A stretch of DNA of 64,000 nucleotides from Annona cherimola (Eukaryota; Streptophyta; Magnoliopsida; Magnoliales; Annonaceae), in the NCBI GenBank assembly GCA_030490835.1, contig CM059973.1, positions 58,284,008 through 58,348,007 on the forward strand, written 5' to 3'. The notes below the pieces were generated by a model. It was not told the origin of the DNA. It did no database searches and saw nothing but the letters and a program-made list of their open reading frames with translations. Of the stretch, positions 11,980 through 24,660 are shown in pieces. Each line of letters begins with the position of its first letter. Within the stretch, counting starts at the first letter, position 1. The translations under genes were made by a program, and so were the position numbers.

Positions 11980-14146
11980 CTTATTTGTCCTAATTCAATA
12001 GCTAAACGTAAGAGGGGAGGGATGAATTGTATTATTAAAATTTTCTTCAATTCAAGTATTCACCTCTGTTGTATTTACTTTCCCATGAGTTTAATATTGT
12101 TGGGAATATGAGAGCTTATGAGATTTGTAGAATTAATGAAATGGAGAGCAGGCAAGCACATAATAATAGACATGAAAATTTATAGTGGTTCGGACAACCT
12201 CCCTACTCCATTCTTGCACATACCCCTTGTGTCTTGGGTTCCACTATTGTATTCACACTCTCTTTTAGATTCCGGCTCTAAATAATTTTTTATACATTAA
12301 TTTAACTATTGGTAAGCATCGCACCAAATAATACTTGCTACCAACCAACACTCGGCCTTGGTCTTTTATACCAAACTATGATAAAATAAGTAATTCAAAT
12401 TAAAAGAAGACGACATTTTAAATATCTTATGCAAGTAGTTTATAGCACAATAAGTCTTGAAGAGTTTGAAAATGGTAATATCTTTGAAGTTTTTCCTATT
12501 TTACTTGCACACTTGAGCTTGAAATCTTGATTACAAATCTTTAATGCCAACAAGTGGGAAGGTGTAAGCTCATTTACCATTTTTGTTAATCCTCTTAACT
12601 TCTCTTCACATCTTATTTAATGCTTAGAGGGTAAAGGAGCTGTGTAAAGGTGGGTGACACGCATTTACTGATCCAATATCTTAAATTTTCTGACCATTAT
12701 GACTACAATTGAAAGTGAGGTAACCTCTATGTGTAATTTCACAATGAAGTGCATAGTGTGGTCGACTTAGGTCTAGCACTCCATGTTTATGAAATTTTGG
12801 AGATGATTCCACCTTTAGTTTTCCTTCAAGTTGCCTATGAGGTGTACCTGGGGTGCAATTTCATTCAGGTCACATTCACGGTCAACTTCGGAGTCAACTT
12901 TACTTTTGTACACCTATTCCTTTGATACCTTGCTCATTCTTCAATTCGAAGTTGATCATGAAGTAGATTTAAGATTAGACTTCAAACTGAGGTTGCATGC
13001 TGAGGTCGATTTAGTGCAGCAACTTTTTTCTGAAAGTTTCTAGAGACTTCAACAAGCTTAGTTTTTCTTCAAGTCGTATTTGAGGTTGATTATGGGTGTA
13101 ATTTCACTCAAGCCGCTGTAAGATCAACCCTGAGTGTGACTTCACATTGAAATTGCGTGATGAGGTGGACTTAGAGCGGAACTTCATGTTATAAAAGTTC
13201 TAAAAATTTCACCAAGCCTTTATAACAGCGTAAAATCAAATCCCACATCGAAAAAGGGGAGAGAGTTACTGAGGAGTTTATAAGTGGGTCTAAGCTTAAA
13301 TATGGTGTGATGCATTTAAAACCATATGGCTGAGTTGCAAAGCTAGAATGGACAATATCACACTGTCAGACTCATAGCCCATAGGGCTAAGATCATTTTT
13401 TAAGTTTAGGTGTTATAAATGGTATTGAAGTGGACCCTTCTAGTCGATGTGGAGTACAAGCACAAAGTCAAGATGAGTGAGCAGAGGCCCAAAGTTGAGA
13501 ATGGTTGGCAGAGGCCTAGAGTTGAGTTGAGTTGTTGTTTGAAGATGAATCAGGCAAAAGCTAAAAGCTAGTGGACTTGTAACAATCCAAAATTAAATCC
13601 CATATTGAAAAAGAGAGAATTACTGTGCGCTTCTAAGTTGGTTTAAGCTTAAAAATGGTGTGATGTATTTTAAAATCGCGCAGCAAAGCTGCCATGAAAA
13701 AGTGAACAAGATCATATAGTGAGATTCATAAGCCCATATGCCCAAGATCTTTTTTTTGTCTAGGCATTCTAGCTTTCTTTTTCTTCAAGTCACAATCAAC
13801 TTTGAGTATAACTTCACATTTGAGGTTGACTTTGGGGATCTACTTCACACTTTGAATTCACTTTTTTTAAAATCATTTGTTATATTCTTCTTGAGGTTGC
13901 AAGTGAGGCCAACTTAGCATACAACTTCATTCAAGTCGTCGGTGAGGGCTACTTAATAAGCAACTTCATCTATTCTGCACTTGCACATGACTTGGATTTT
14001 TCTTGAAGCATCTTTAATTTGATTCTTAATATTTGTACTTGTAATTAAATTAATATAAAACTTGCTACTACCATAGTTTCATTTCAATGGACTTGTTAAT
14101 CATCAAAATTACTTATTACTTACAACTTGCCACATATATATTCACA
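11980..14146 (-). repeat. Left (3') LTR of the copia element, enlarged by a TRIM
   Basis: It aligns with the right LTR along its length: both carry the leader near AATAATAGACAT, the ACTCGGCCTTG block, and a series of degenerate ~45-bp subrepeats rich in AAGTCGCATGTGAGGT and GACTTCA. The minus-strand LTR start is TGTGAATATATATGTGG at 14146. The other end is placed near TTGTCCTAATTCAATAG (about 11980-11985), matching TGGTCCTTAGTCAATAG at 22701. The edge is uncertain by about 6 bp. Confidence 0.8.
13221..13771 (+). mobile_element. TRIM (terminal-repeat retrotransposon in miniature) inside the left LTR
   Basis: Two ~195-bp direct repeats (13221-13417 and 13578-13771) share the TRIM-style phrase AAATCCCACATCGAAAAA, a GTTTAAGCTTAAAxATGGTGTGATG block and GCCCATAxG near the end. 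Between them, at 13420-13431, lies TGGTATTGAAGT, a diverged initiator-Met tRNA primer site. The element is flanked by GCCTT (13216-13220) and GCTTT (13772-13776), a 5-bp target duplication with one change. The sister LTR has the uninterrupted empty site (ACCAAGCCTTCTTTTTC near 23933), which proves a precise insertion after the two LTRs formed. Terminal TG/CA are mutated to TA/TA. Confidence 0.85.
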
Positions 14147-14162
14147 ATCTTCTCCTTCTTAG
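14147..14162 (-). other. Polypurine tract of the copia element
   Basis: The minus strand reads AAGAAGGAGAAGATT directly before the TG of the left LTR, the expected place and composition for the plus-strand primer. Confidence 0.75.
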
Positions 14163-15279
14163 TGATTAATAAAACCAATTGAAATGTATATCTTTGACAA
14201 TACATATTAACAAAATTTTCTTGTTGTCGTAGTAAGTGTTAAGATATTTCATAACGAGTATCTTGTATCATAAACACTTTTGACATAGCTATGTATTCAT
14301 ACACATGTATACTTGTGAATGTTGCTTAGTTCAGTCATGATGCTTGCATGCATATCCCTCATAAATGTAAGGAGCTAAATATCTATTGAGTGATGTGATG
14401 CATAATGCATAAGAGAGGATGATGCATGAGATACACTAAGATCAAGCTCCCCCTCAGCTTATGCAACAACCTTCGAATGACCTCCTTGACATTTATCCTG
14501 CCCCTCATCCATAGGATCTCCACCTTGATTTGTTGCTCTCACTGCAAGTTGATCTTCTCTGAACTATTCAATATTTATTTTCACTATCCAGAGAATATTC
14601 TTGTCAATGGCATTAGTGCTTCTAAGAACTTCAAAGGGCTCGTCAAAGAGATTAACTTTGAACCTTAAAATAATCCTGCTGATCCACATCCCATAAGGAT
14701 TAACACTTTGGGGATTATCTTACTTCATTGCTAGGGCTTATAAGATGAGCATGGGCAAAGATACTCTTTTGTAATTTACTAATTTTCACAAAATTTTTAG
14801 TTGTCGTGGATTTAATGAATTTCCTCCACCTCATTTGAGGTAGATTTAGTGACCTACCAATAGTACCAATAGCTTAAACACTCTAAGTTGTGGTCATGTG
14901 TCTACATAATGTAGAAAATTCATCTCCTCTGCATATTTGTTGTTCCTAATGAGACAATTATATAATGCAGCCAAGGTCATGTCTTTAGATAGTTGGTCTT
15001 CAATTGTGGGAACACCAAAAATAGTTCCAATTGCATTATAAGCATGTTCTTGATTTATGCCTTAGACAATCTCATTCCTTTGCTAATGGTTGTGAAATCA
15101 TCATTACTGCAAGTATAATAGAATTGCAAATTAAGATCTAGATATATATTATTCTCTTCCTTTGGTAGAATTCTCCATCATTGAAAATCCAACATGTCTT
15201 TTATGTCAAATTCATATGCTTTAAGGAATTGGAACTTTATGCTTTTAGGAATAAAAACTAAGTTGGAATAGAAATACTT

Positions 15280-15618
15280 TTAAAATCTCATGTGTTGTTT
15301 GAGGTCCCTAAAATATTCCACAGATATTTCTACTACTTTCTTCTTAAGGATGGATTTTACTTTCCTCTTCTTACTCGTTGCTACCTCCTCCTGATCATTA
15401 TCATTTGTGACTTCTTCTTCATGATGGGAAGTGGGAATTTGAGGATTACCTTCCCCAAAAGGAACATGATAGGAAGAGGAAGAGGATGGTTGAGATAAGG
15501 TAGTCTTAGTACATGGCCTTTTTGCAGCAATCCATGATCTCCTTGAGAATGTGGATCTCATAAATTGTGATGTCATTGAGGAAGATGGTGACTCTTTTCT
15601 CTTTGTCGGCTTGCTCAT
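15280..15618 (-). pseudogene. Extra ORF downstream of copia pol, function unknown
   Basis: A 112-residue open frame starts MSKPTKRKESPSSSMTSQ. It is Ser-rich at the N-terminus, then has acidic (HHEEEVTNDNDQEE) and basic (KKRKVKSILKKK) patches, the latter resembling a nuclear-targeting stretch. It lies between RNase H and the 3' LTR, where SIRE-type elements carry an additional (env-position) ORF. Reading continues past its stop with further broken frames to about 14850. I recognise no envelope motif, signal peptide or membrane segment, so I do not call it an envelope gene. Confidence 0.4.
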
Positions 15619-16069
15619 AGTTTCTTAGGAGTCATAGATGTAATGACATAAATGTAGGATTGAATGACAAAGAATGCACTTGAGATTTATTTGAAGATTA
15701 GGAAGGGTGAAAAAATTACCTGAGGAAGGAGAAATCGAAGGGAAGAAATGAGAGAGGTATCGAAAACAACATGAGCCGAGGTTGACTTAAACCCAAAGTT
15801 GCGATAAGTTTACTGTGGATAGGTTGGGTCAACCTCAATGAGGTCGACTTTGACTTAGCTATCCTAGAGTGACCTAGCCTCATGGCCAAGTTTTAAAGAT
15901 GTTATTTATTTTCCCTCTTATATTTATGGGGATATATTTTAATACTACCCCACAATATTTAATTGTACACATGATCAAATACCTAATATATTGTTAACAT
16001 ATCCACTCAAAATATATATTCAAAATGTGATAATGCATGGTCCTAAATATTGAGATCAATCATTCTCAT

Positions 16070-16569
16070 TTATCTTCTAATCTTATAAAATGGTTCTACA
16101 TGAAGGATTCTGTAAAAATATCTGCAATTTGACATTTGAAATATATCATGATTTTCTATATATTCCCTAATAAAATGATGTCTTATGTCAATATGCTTAC
16201 TGTATGAGTGTAACATTGGATTTTTAGTAAAAGAGATAGCACTTTTGTTGTCACGTTTTATGGGAATGTCATTGTAGCTCAAACAATAATTTATTAATCG
16301 TTGTTTCATCTATAGAATTTAGGAACAACAACTTTTGACTGCAATGTGTTCTGCCTCAATAGTCGAAAGAGCTACACTTGTTTGCTTCATTGAATACCAT
16401 AAAACAGGCATTTTTTAAACAATTGACACATTCCACTAGTGTTTTTTCTATTTTTCTTATATATAGCAAAATAAGCATTTAGATATTCTACAAGATCAAA
16501 TGATGATCCTCTAGAGTACCATAATCCAAGATATGACATATCACCTAGGTATTTAAATATTTTCTTCAC
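16070..16569 (-). pseudogene. Copia RNase H domain remnant
   Basis: Two frames cover this domain. The upstream one (16387-16569) reads KKIFKYLGDMSYLGLWY and SSFDLVEYLNAYFA, matching the copia pattern in which the first catalytic Asp lies in GYSDADYA; here the SDAD is altered to LNAY. The downstream one (16070-16309) contains IPIKRDNKSAISFTKNP and HIDIRHHFIREYIE, the conserved end of copia RNase H. Frame changes between them and the lost acidic residues mean it is not active. Confidence 0.8.
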
Positions 16570-17600
16570 TACAGATATGTGTGATTCCTTTGGATTAGAC
16601 TAAAATCTTACATATATGCATATACTAAACAAGTTGTATGGTCCAGATGTAATCAAGTAATGAACTAATCATGCTTCAATATGTACATTGGTCGATAGAT
16701 TTACCATTTTCCATCCTTGTTTATTTTAATAGAAGTACTCATTGGCGTTGTGATTCTTTTGCAATCTTTTATCTTAAATTTCCTGAGCGTTTCTCTCACA
16801 TATTTGGATTGACGTATGTAAATTCCATTCTTGAGTTGTTTAATTTGTATTCTAAGAATGAAATTGAGCTTATCCATCCTACCCATTTCAAATTTCATCT
16901 GTATTAACTTAGATAAATTCTTGCAAAAATCATTATTAGTAGCACTAAACACAATATCATTTGCATATATTTCTAGAATCAAAATGTTGTTATTCTCATG
17001 CTTAATAAATAAAGTTGTGTTGACTTTTCGTCCTTAAAACCATGATTAATGATAAATTTATTGAGCCTTTTATACTGAGCTTTTGGAGTTGTTTTAATTC
17101 ATAGAGGGCTTTTGTTAACTTATATATATGATTTGAATAATCACTCCCTACTAGGAGGTTATTCTATATAAACTTTTTCATTAAGATAGTCATTAAGAAA
17201 TATACTTTTAATATCTATTTGAAATTCATGTGTGACGCAAGGGCAAATAAAATTCCTATGGCCTCAAGCCAAACTACCAAAGTAAAAGATTCCTGGAAAT
17301 CAATTACTTCTTGAAAATACTCCTCACCTGCTAATCTTACTTTATTTTGAATAAATAACACACTTTCATTAAGTTTGCTCCTAAATACCAATTTTGGTTC
17401 CTACGAGCCTAGGAGTAAATTTTCATACTTTGTTTCTTTTAAATTAATTTAGCTCTTTATACATTACAATAATCTAGTTTTTCATCTTTTAAAGCTTATT
17501 CAATGACATTAAGTTCTATATTCAAAATGAAAGCAAAGCGACATATACATTGTCTTAATCTATTAGTTCTTATGCGATCATAGATGTTCTTAATCACTTG
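16570..17600 (-). pseudogene. Copia reverse transcriptase remnant
   Basis: Conserved blocks in order on the minus strand: KSIFLNDYLNEKVYIE (17210-17160), a decayed relative of the LYGLKQAPRAWY block (near 17100-17060), and IYANDIVFSATNNDFC (16978-16930). The last is the active-site region, where the YxDD box has become YAND, losing a catalytic aspartate. It continues into FILRIQIKQLKNGIYIRQSKY and RITTPMSTS (to 16701), typical of the copia RT C-terminus. Several stops interrupt it. Confidence 0.85.
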
Positions 17601-17689
17601 TCTTTAGGGTATTTTTGTTTGAACTTTAAATTAGTAAGTAATTTATAGAGAATACTACTATAACTCACCTTTTCGAGTGGCTCTTCTTA

Positions 17690-17865
17690 GATTTCATCTT
17701 TAGGATCCTTCTCCCTCTTTCTTTTTCACTTTTAACTTCTTTAATTCAATTGATAGAACTTGTGCGTTACTATAGTCATCTTCATTTCTTAGGGTTAAGT
17801 CAAATTCATTAAATGTAACATGAATGAATTCCTTAACTACTTGAATTCTTTTATTATAAACTTTG
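17690..17865 (-). pseudogene. Copia integrase C-terminal piece, cut off by the solo LTR
   Basis: The frame reading KVYNKRIQVVKEFIHVTF matches the end of the copia integrase region that normally follows a Y-R-V-YN-R motif. Its upstream half resumes at 19612, beyond the inserted LTR. Confidence 0.7.
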
Positions 17866-19611
17866 TGTGACGCCTCATTACCTAAACATCCTTAATGGCT
17901 AGTCAACGGGTATCATATAACTTAAGAAAAATTCGGCAGCATCTCCCCATAGTATATATAGGGGTGATATGAAATACAAAACTTGTTATTTATAAACATC
18001 TCAATCTCATTCTATAAATCATATTCAATTCTATGTTTATGCATTTGTATTCTCATACCATAGAGACATTGATATAATAAGTAAATCATAGTAATTCATC
18101 ATTTCACAGCAAGCAGTACCTAAGATCATATACATATGTGTCAACATAGATTCTAATCAAGTCCAAAATACCCAAGTATAATATATTTTGTCATAGTTGG
18201 ATTAGACTAAGTAAGTGTCCACAAGCATTAGTATAAAAAAACAAAAAATCCAAAATAACTAGGAAGACACAAATGCTAATCTAATAGTCTTCAACATTGT
18301 GTCCTCTCCCAGTGCCATTTTGAGGCTCCTCATCTGGCTTGTGATCTAAAAATAAAATAATAGAACTTGTGAGTCTAAATAGACTCAGTAAATAAATAGC
18401 AGTTAGTACAAAGTGGAAATGAGTAAGACTTTGGATGCACATGCCATGACAATGTTGTAGAAAGATGATTGTTAAATGACCATACAAGACACATGGGTCC
18501 AAAACCCACACTCAAGAATAGATGTATAAAACCATACATAAATAGAAAGATCACAAATAATTCTCTCTTTATGTTGACTAAAGGCCATTAACAACCCTCT
18601 CCTCATGTCAACCACGGATCATAACCAACCCTTTACAATCACCCATCTTGAATAATAGACATCTATCATATATAGGAACAAACGTCACAAACCACACTTA
18701 CAACACTTGCAAAGTTAACAAGTTTTACTCTAAACTTAACACACTCACTATCGCATAAGCTTTTCATCAAACACATGATAGATACCAAAGGCGAGACCTC
18801 TAGTTCCTCCTCTTAGTTGACCCCACTGAAGTGAGAACATATTCTAATGATGTAAAACTTTTAGCGGGTCATTTATTTTATAAAAGTCACATAGCAACAT
18901 CCATTTTTCTCTTAGACCCTACTAACCATAAGCTGTCACCAATCCTAACTCTCCAAGCACGAGATTGTTGAACACTACCTCTTCCCACCAGTGCTATTTC
19001 ATGTTTAAGACGAGATTTTATCACTAATTTGAGAAGAGACATCTACTTACCTCAATCGCAATTCTCCCCCAAGAACAGTGGCCCTACACTTGGATGAATC
19101 GATGATCTTCAAAGAAGTTTGGTAGAACTTTTGATAAGGTTTAGGGCTAGATCAAAACCGAAAAGAAGGAGAAACGAAAAGAAGAAGAAACAGAGGGTGA
19201 GAGGAGAAGAAGAGAGAGAGGGGCGTGCAAATGAAGCCCTAGCAGGCTGGCTCTTGTTTTAACTAGGTCCTTGTTGAGACAAGCTAAGCCTGAGCATGGG
19301 CCGAGTCCAAACACAATTTGCAATTTACTTTTCCCACATATACAACTTAGTAAATTAAAATTTTCTTCAAGGGCGCGCCCCCTTAACCTCCATGACCTAG
19401 CCAAGCAGGTCGAACCCCATACCTACTCTGCTAGGTGAAAAGTAGTCATAATGCCCTAAACAACACGTCAATCATACACCTTTAAATTAATACCCAATAA
19501 ATCATATAATAAACAAGTGTTGCAGCTATAGAAACATGCCAATGCCACAACTCATACTTGTGTTTAACATGCTCATGAACGGTATCTCATATAACCCAAC
19601 ATGTCAAAGCA
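17866..19611 (-). mobile_element. Solo LTR A inserted in the copia integrase
   Basis: About 1.75 kb without coding capacity, bounded on the minus strand by TGCTTTGACATG... and ...GGCGTCACA. A diverged relative at 30665-32470 is in the same orientation and shares the ATTCGRCAGCATCTCC block near the 3' end, the GACTCAGTAA-type block, a CT-rich leader and the promoter-distal AGTAGTCATAA block. A CT-rich stretch (19150-19230) precedes GAGGTAAGT near 19050, which looks like a splice donor. Integrase coding abuts both sides, so the insertion is in the element. No clean 5-bp duplication was found. Confidence 0.65.
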
Positions 19612-20480
19612 TCATTATTCAATAAGTAATTAAAAAAGATAGTTTTATCACTTTTTGCATTTAATTTATTTAGATTATCTTTTTTATTATTGAATATATA
19701 ACATGTACAGCAAAAGGCATGAAAATATATAATATTTGATTTTCTTTCTTTGCATAGTTCGTATGGTGTCTTTTTGATGTAGCTTTAATGGTTACTCAAT
19801 TAAGTACATAATAAGTTGTGCTAACTGCTTCACTCTAAAATATTTTGAATAATTGGCTTTCATAGCTCTTTCCATCTATTGTATTATTTTACTTTTCCTT
19901 TCAACAACTCTATTTTGTTGTGGAGTCTTTAGTGTAGAGAATATGTGATAAATTCATTTTTATTATAAAATTTAATAAATCTTTTGATCTCTAATTTACC
20001 ATCATGATCACTTCTAGTTGACATAATTGACTAGCTTTTCATTTTTCACTAATTTTAAAAATTAAAACATATTAAGAAAGTTTCATCCTTGCAGGCTAAA
20101 AGCATCACTTGTGTGAATCTAAAGAAATCATCAACTATCATGAACACATTATTTTTCTCTAGGACTCAAAATATCCAATGGCCCATGAAGATCCATATGT
20201 AACCATTTAAGTGGCCTAGAAATTGAGACTTTATTCTTAGGTGAGAATGAAGTCTTGGATTGTTTTGATATTTAGCATGATTTATAAATTTTATTTTTAT
20301 CATATTTGAACTTAGATGGTCCTTCAACTAAGCTCTTTTTCCATATTACTTTTATATTTGATATGTTGATATATCCAAGTCTTTTGTATTGTACCTATGA
20401 ATCATTATCTATGGCTACCAAATATTTTCCATTGAGCTCATCTAGACAAATCAAATAAATATTTTCATGCATTTTTCATT
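19612..20480 (-). pseudogene. Copia integrase core remnant
   Basis: From right to left on the minus strand: a GAG-pre-integrase-like segment (KSLVEGPSKFKYDKNKIYKSC), then SRPLKWLHMDLHGPLDI (first catalytic Asp region), and TPQQNRVVERKSKIIQ (the conserved third-catalytic-residue region) near 19900-19850, then TPYELCKERKSNIIYFHAF. Stops and frameshifts are frequent. The domain is split by solo LTR A. The match to the copia family is strong. Confidence 0.8.
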
Positions 20481-22683
20481 GAACATAATATGTTCTCCAT
20501 CTAGCACATTACATAAAGATGGTTTAAATACAACTTTATGTTTTTTTTGTTATACAATTGGCTTATACTTAACAAGCTATGTTTAAGACAATTTTATAAC
20601 CAATATATCTTCTAGCATTTGTTCGCTAAGCCAAATATATTATCTTTACCAAAAAATTATACATTTCTCATTGTTTTCAAATGAAATAGTGTCTTCATTA
20701 TATAACTTCAAAATATTAAATAAAGCTTTATTCTTAGTTATATATCTTGAGCAACAACTATCCATGAACCACATATTGCTTATTGATACTTTAAGGCATA
20801 CCAATAAAATATATATAGGTTTTATTCACCTTTATGGTATTAGTATCTGGGTCTATTGATGTTAGTGATAAAACTTATTGCTTTCCTCTTATTTCTAGAT
20901 GCAACGTAAGCAATATTTTTCAGCATCTATACTAGTTTAGCTTCTCTTTTATACAAATTTTTGATCTTATATTAATAAATTTATGATCATATTTGTTATA
21001 AAAATCTCTGCAATATGGATTTTTTAGGAACGCATATTTGTTGGTTGCCGACTAGGTTTCCTCGCCCATAATGTTTTCCTTGCAATTTTATGGGGATGGT
21101 GTGTAGCTGCTTTCATATGTATGTTATCATAGGACTTGATCCAAGTTAGACCCTCTATGTTATTGCATTTTCTAATTTCCTGAGCTGTATCTAAGTCCTT
21201 TCTGGTCTGTTTGTATTGTCATTTTGAGGAATATTTGGACATTCTCCCTTGAATTTGAGAACTTGGGTAATGATTCATTGAATATTTAGTTCTTCCCTTT
21301 TGGTATGTTTAGTTTGTCTAGTAATCTTTTTACTTCTTCTACTGAAGATTTTATTCTCTCAGCTAATATTTTCTTTACTATAATTCTAGCATCTCTATAT
21401 ACTTGATGTCAAGTCCTTTGATTTCAACATATGATATATTTGTTGAAACTCTTCTAATCATGCACATTTATCATACACACTTAGTGAAAATGAAATTAAA
21501 TGATATATGGAATAATGAGGTCTAGAAGACACCTTTGCATCACTCATTTTAGCTGTTGCTATTGGATTTGCATTTCTTACTCTTATATTCTTTTAGTGAG
21601 GCATATAAAAGAACTCTTCAACACGAACTATCTACCAAATTCTTACATAATTTACAACATCCTTATCTTTGCTAGATAGGTACTTGAGATTGATGATAGA
21701 TCTTCATTAACATACATTTCTTTAACTCTTTGTTGGGAAGATTTTTAATAATTACATCCTCTTTCTTCTTTTGTCTTTCTTTTGGTTTGTACTCATTTAG
21801 GTTAGGACCATGGGCATACATGAGACCCATTCCTCCAGATTTGAAGTGTTTAGTGAGTTCTCTTCTTCTTTCATTCTTGTTCTTCTCTTCTCTCTTCTTA
21901 GAAATTTTCTAAACTTTCTAGGGATAAGGGTCATCTCTTGATCATTTTTTTTAAACTTGAAGAGGATTCATTGGAGCTTTCTTATTGCTTTGAAAGCCAT
22001 CACTTTTTTTTCCTCTCTATGCTCCTCACTTATTTTTAATCAATTCATGTGACATAAGTGAACTGATTAAGTCTTCTAATTTTAATGTATTGAGATCCTT
22101 TACTTCTTCAATGACAGTCATCTTTGTTGTCCATGATTTAAGGAAAGCTTTGAGAATCTTCATCACTTAGATTCTGAAAGAGGGTTACCAAGACCTTCTA
22201 GTGCATTGGCTAATTTATAAATCTAGCACATATTTTAGAAATGCTTTCACCCTTGTTCATGCGAAAACTTTCAATTTCTCCTCCTACTTCCCTACACTTG
22301 GAAGGTACCCTCATATATTGATGTTATTGTATCTCATATCTCTTTGATTGTTGTGTAAGATGAGACTCTATAATATTCAGCCACTATTAGAGTAGAAAAT
22401 GGATAGTTCATGGAATTCGTGTTACTTTCGATGGTTCCATTTTTTTCGTTGATTAAGATGCCTTGTCACCTTTTAGCATAGTAGTGCTATCTTATATGAC
22501 TATCTATGAGCTCATATTTGTAACTATAATTAATTGTTTCATTCTTAATTTTCAATAAATGAAATTGTTATAGTCATAAAGTAGTGGTCTAGTAAATGAT
22601 TGCTCTTCAGCAAAAGTTGGGATGAAAATTAATTGTGACATGTATATTAAAATAGTAGGATCACTGCAGAAATAATTTAAAGC
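20481..22683 (-). pseudogene. Copia gag and protease region, decayed
   Basis: Near 22060-22170 the minus strand reads LKAFLKSWTTKMTVIEE, then LNTLKLEDLISSLMSHE, matching the plant copia gag (UBN2-type) pattern of LPKSW followed by EDL-GSL. The region 20900-21700 should hold zinc knuckle and protease, but only scattered pieces are readable. No continuous ORF remains. Confidence 0.6.
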
Positions 22684-22695
22684 TCTCTGATACTA
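22684..22695 (-). other. Primer-binding site of the copia element
   Basis: The minus strand reads TAGTATCAGAGA, close to TGGTATCAGAGC, the plant initiator-Met tRNA primer site. It lies about 5 bp inside the right LTR, as expected. Confidence 0.75.
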
Positions 22696-24311
22696 CTTAT
22701 TGGTCCTTAGTCAATAGTTAAACCCAAGAGAGGAGAGATGGATTGAGTTATTAAATTTTTTTCTGGTTCAAGTATTTACCTTCATTGTATTTACTTTTCC
22801 ACAAGTTTAATGTTGCTCATAATATGACAGCTTATGAGATGCGAAGAATAAATGAAGAAGAGAGCATATAGGCAAACATAATAATAGACATAGAAATTTA
22901 TAGTAATTCAAGTAACCCCTTACTCCACTTTTTTAAGAACATGCCCCTTATATCTTAGATTTCATTATTATATTCTATAATACAATTAGAGAACACACTT
23001 TGTTCTAGATTTCAGCTCTAGGTGATTTCGTACATAGTAGTTTAACTATTGGTGAGCATCGCTTTAGCCAATATCTATAATCAATCAACACTCGGCCTTG
23101 ATTTCTAATACCAAACCAAGATGAAACAAGCAATTCAAAATTAAAATATACTTTGTAGATCTTGTGTAGGCAGTTGTTAGCACAGTAAGATCCTATAAAG
23201 TAGGAGAACTATAATATCTTTGAAATTTTCTTCTTTTATTTGTACATTTGAGTTTGAGATCTTGATTTCAAGACTTTAATATTTGAAAGCGGGAAGGTTA
23301 AATTTATTCAATATTTTTGCTAACCCTTATAATTCCTCTTCACATTTTATTTAAAACTTGAAGGGTAAAGGAGTTGTTTAAAGGTAGATGACATGCATTT
23401 CCAAAATTAAATTTTTTAGACTAATATAATTGAAGTTGCAAGTGAAGTCAACTTCAGATATGACTACATACTGAAGTCGCATGATGAGATTAACTTAAGT
23501 CTAGGACTTCATGTTTCAAGAATTCTATAGATGATTTCATCTTTAGTTTCTTTCAAGTTATACGTGAGGTCCACTTGTGGTGAGACTTCACTTAGGTCAC
23601 ATTCTGAATCAACTTTAGCTTTGTACTCCTATTCGTTTAATGCTTTATTCATTCTTCAATTTGAAGTCTATCATAGAGTTGACTTGAGATGAAGCTTCAA
23701 ATTTAGGTTGCATGCTAAGGTTGACTCGGCAGGGAGACTTTTTTCATGTCCAAAATTTTTTAAAGATTTCATCGAGCTTAGTTTTTCTTCAAGTTGCATC
23801 TAAGATCAACTTTGGGTATGACTTCATTCAAGTAGCATGTGAGATCAACTATTTGTGAGACTTCATATTGAAGTTCCATGATGTGTTCATTTAGAGTGGT
23901 AACTTCATGTCTAAATAATTCTAAAGATTTCACCAAGCCTTCTTTTTCTTCAAGTCACAATTGAAGTCAACTCTAAGTAAAACTTCATTTAAGTCACATA
24001 CGACGTTGACTTTGCATTGTGAAGTCCCTCTTTTTTCGAATCATCTATCAAATTCTTCTTAAGATTGTAGGTGAGGTTAACCTGGAGTGGAGCTTCACTC
24101 AAGTTGCAAATGAGGACGACATGACAAGTAATTTCATCGTTCTGCACTTACATATGACTTGATTTTTCTTGGGGCATCCTTTATTTTGGTTTTTGAAGTT
24201 TATGTCTATCATTCACTTAATATAAAACTTGTTAGTGCTTTAGTTTTATTTTAGTTAATTTGTTAATCATTGAAACTACTTATGACTTATAAATCGACAT
24301 ATATATTCATA
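22696..24311 (-). repeat. Right (5') LTR of the copia element
   Basis: About 1.6 kb, aligning with the left LTR minus its TRIM. It contains the empty site of that TRIM near 23933. Subrepeats of ~45 bp with GACTTCA and AAGTYGCATG cores run from about 23430 to 24110. Confidence 0.8.
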
Positions 24312-24660
24312 AACTAAGCCAAATTCTCCAATTGCAACCCCTGGAAGTTGGACTTGTGGATTCAATCCAAATAACTACTATGGAAGCTTCACCATGGCTG
24401 TCTTCTCTTTGTTCATATTTTCTCTTGATATCATACCCTTTCTATGTAAACACTAATATTCATTATCAAAACACATAAGAAAATCTTTAACCACCATATA
24501 AACATCATAATCATAAACAATTATTATCGTCTCTATTTCATCATGTAGACTCACACTCCTCAAATGCAAAGTTCTTTTCACAATCAATGATATTTTTACT
24601 TGCTTCCATTATCCTATTTTGAATAGCTAAAATCACTATGGCTCATGTACCTCTACACTT

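Larger units (their letters stand above)
11980..24311 (-). mobile_element. Ty1/copia LTR retrotransposon, SIRE/Maximus-like, complete but dead
   Basis: A full structure can be read on the minus strand: right (5') LTR 22696-24311, primer-binding site 22684-22695, gag, integrase, RT, RNase H, an extra ORF, polypurine tract 14147-14162, left (3') LTR 11980-14146. The gag-integrase-RT-RNase H order is that of Ty1/copia. The RNase H wording (HSYSKHIDIRHHFIREY), the long LTRs and an extra ORF after pol are typical of the SIRE/Maximus lineage. Without the TRIM insertion the left LTR would be about 1.61 kb, equal to the right LTR. Stops, frameshifts and a changed RT active site show it is inactive. 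A solo LTR (17866-19611) interrupts integrase. I could not resolve the element's own target duplication. Confidence 0.85.
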
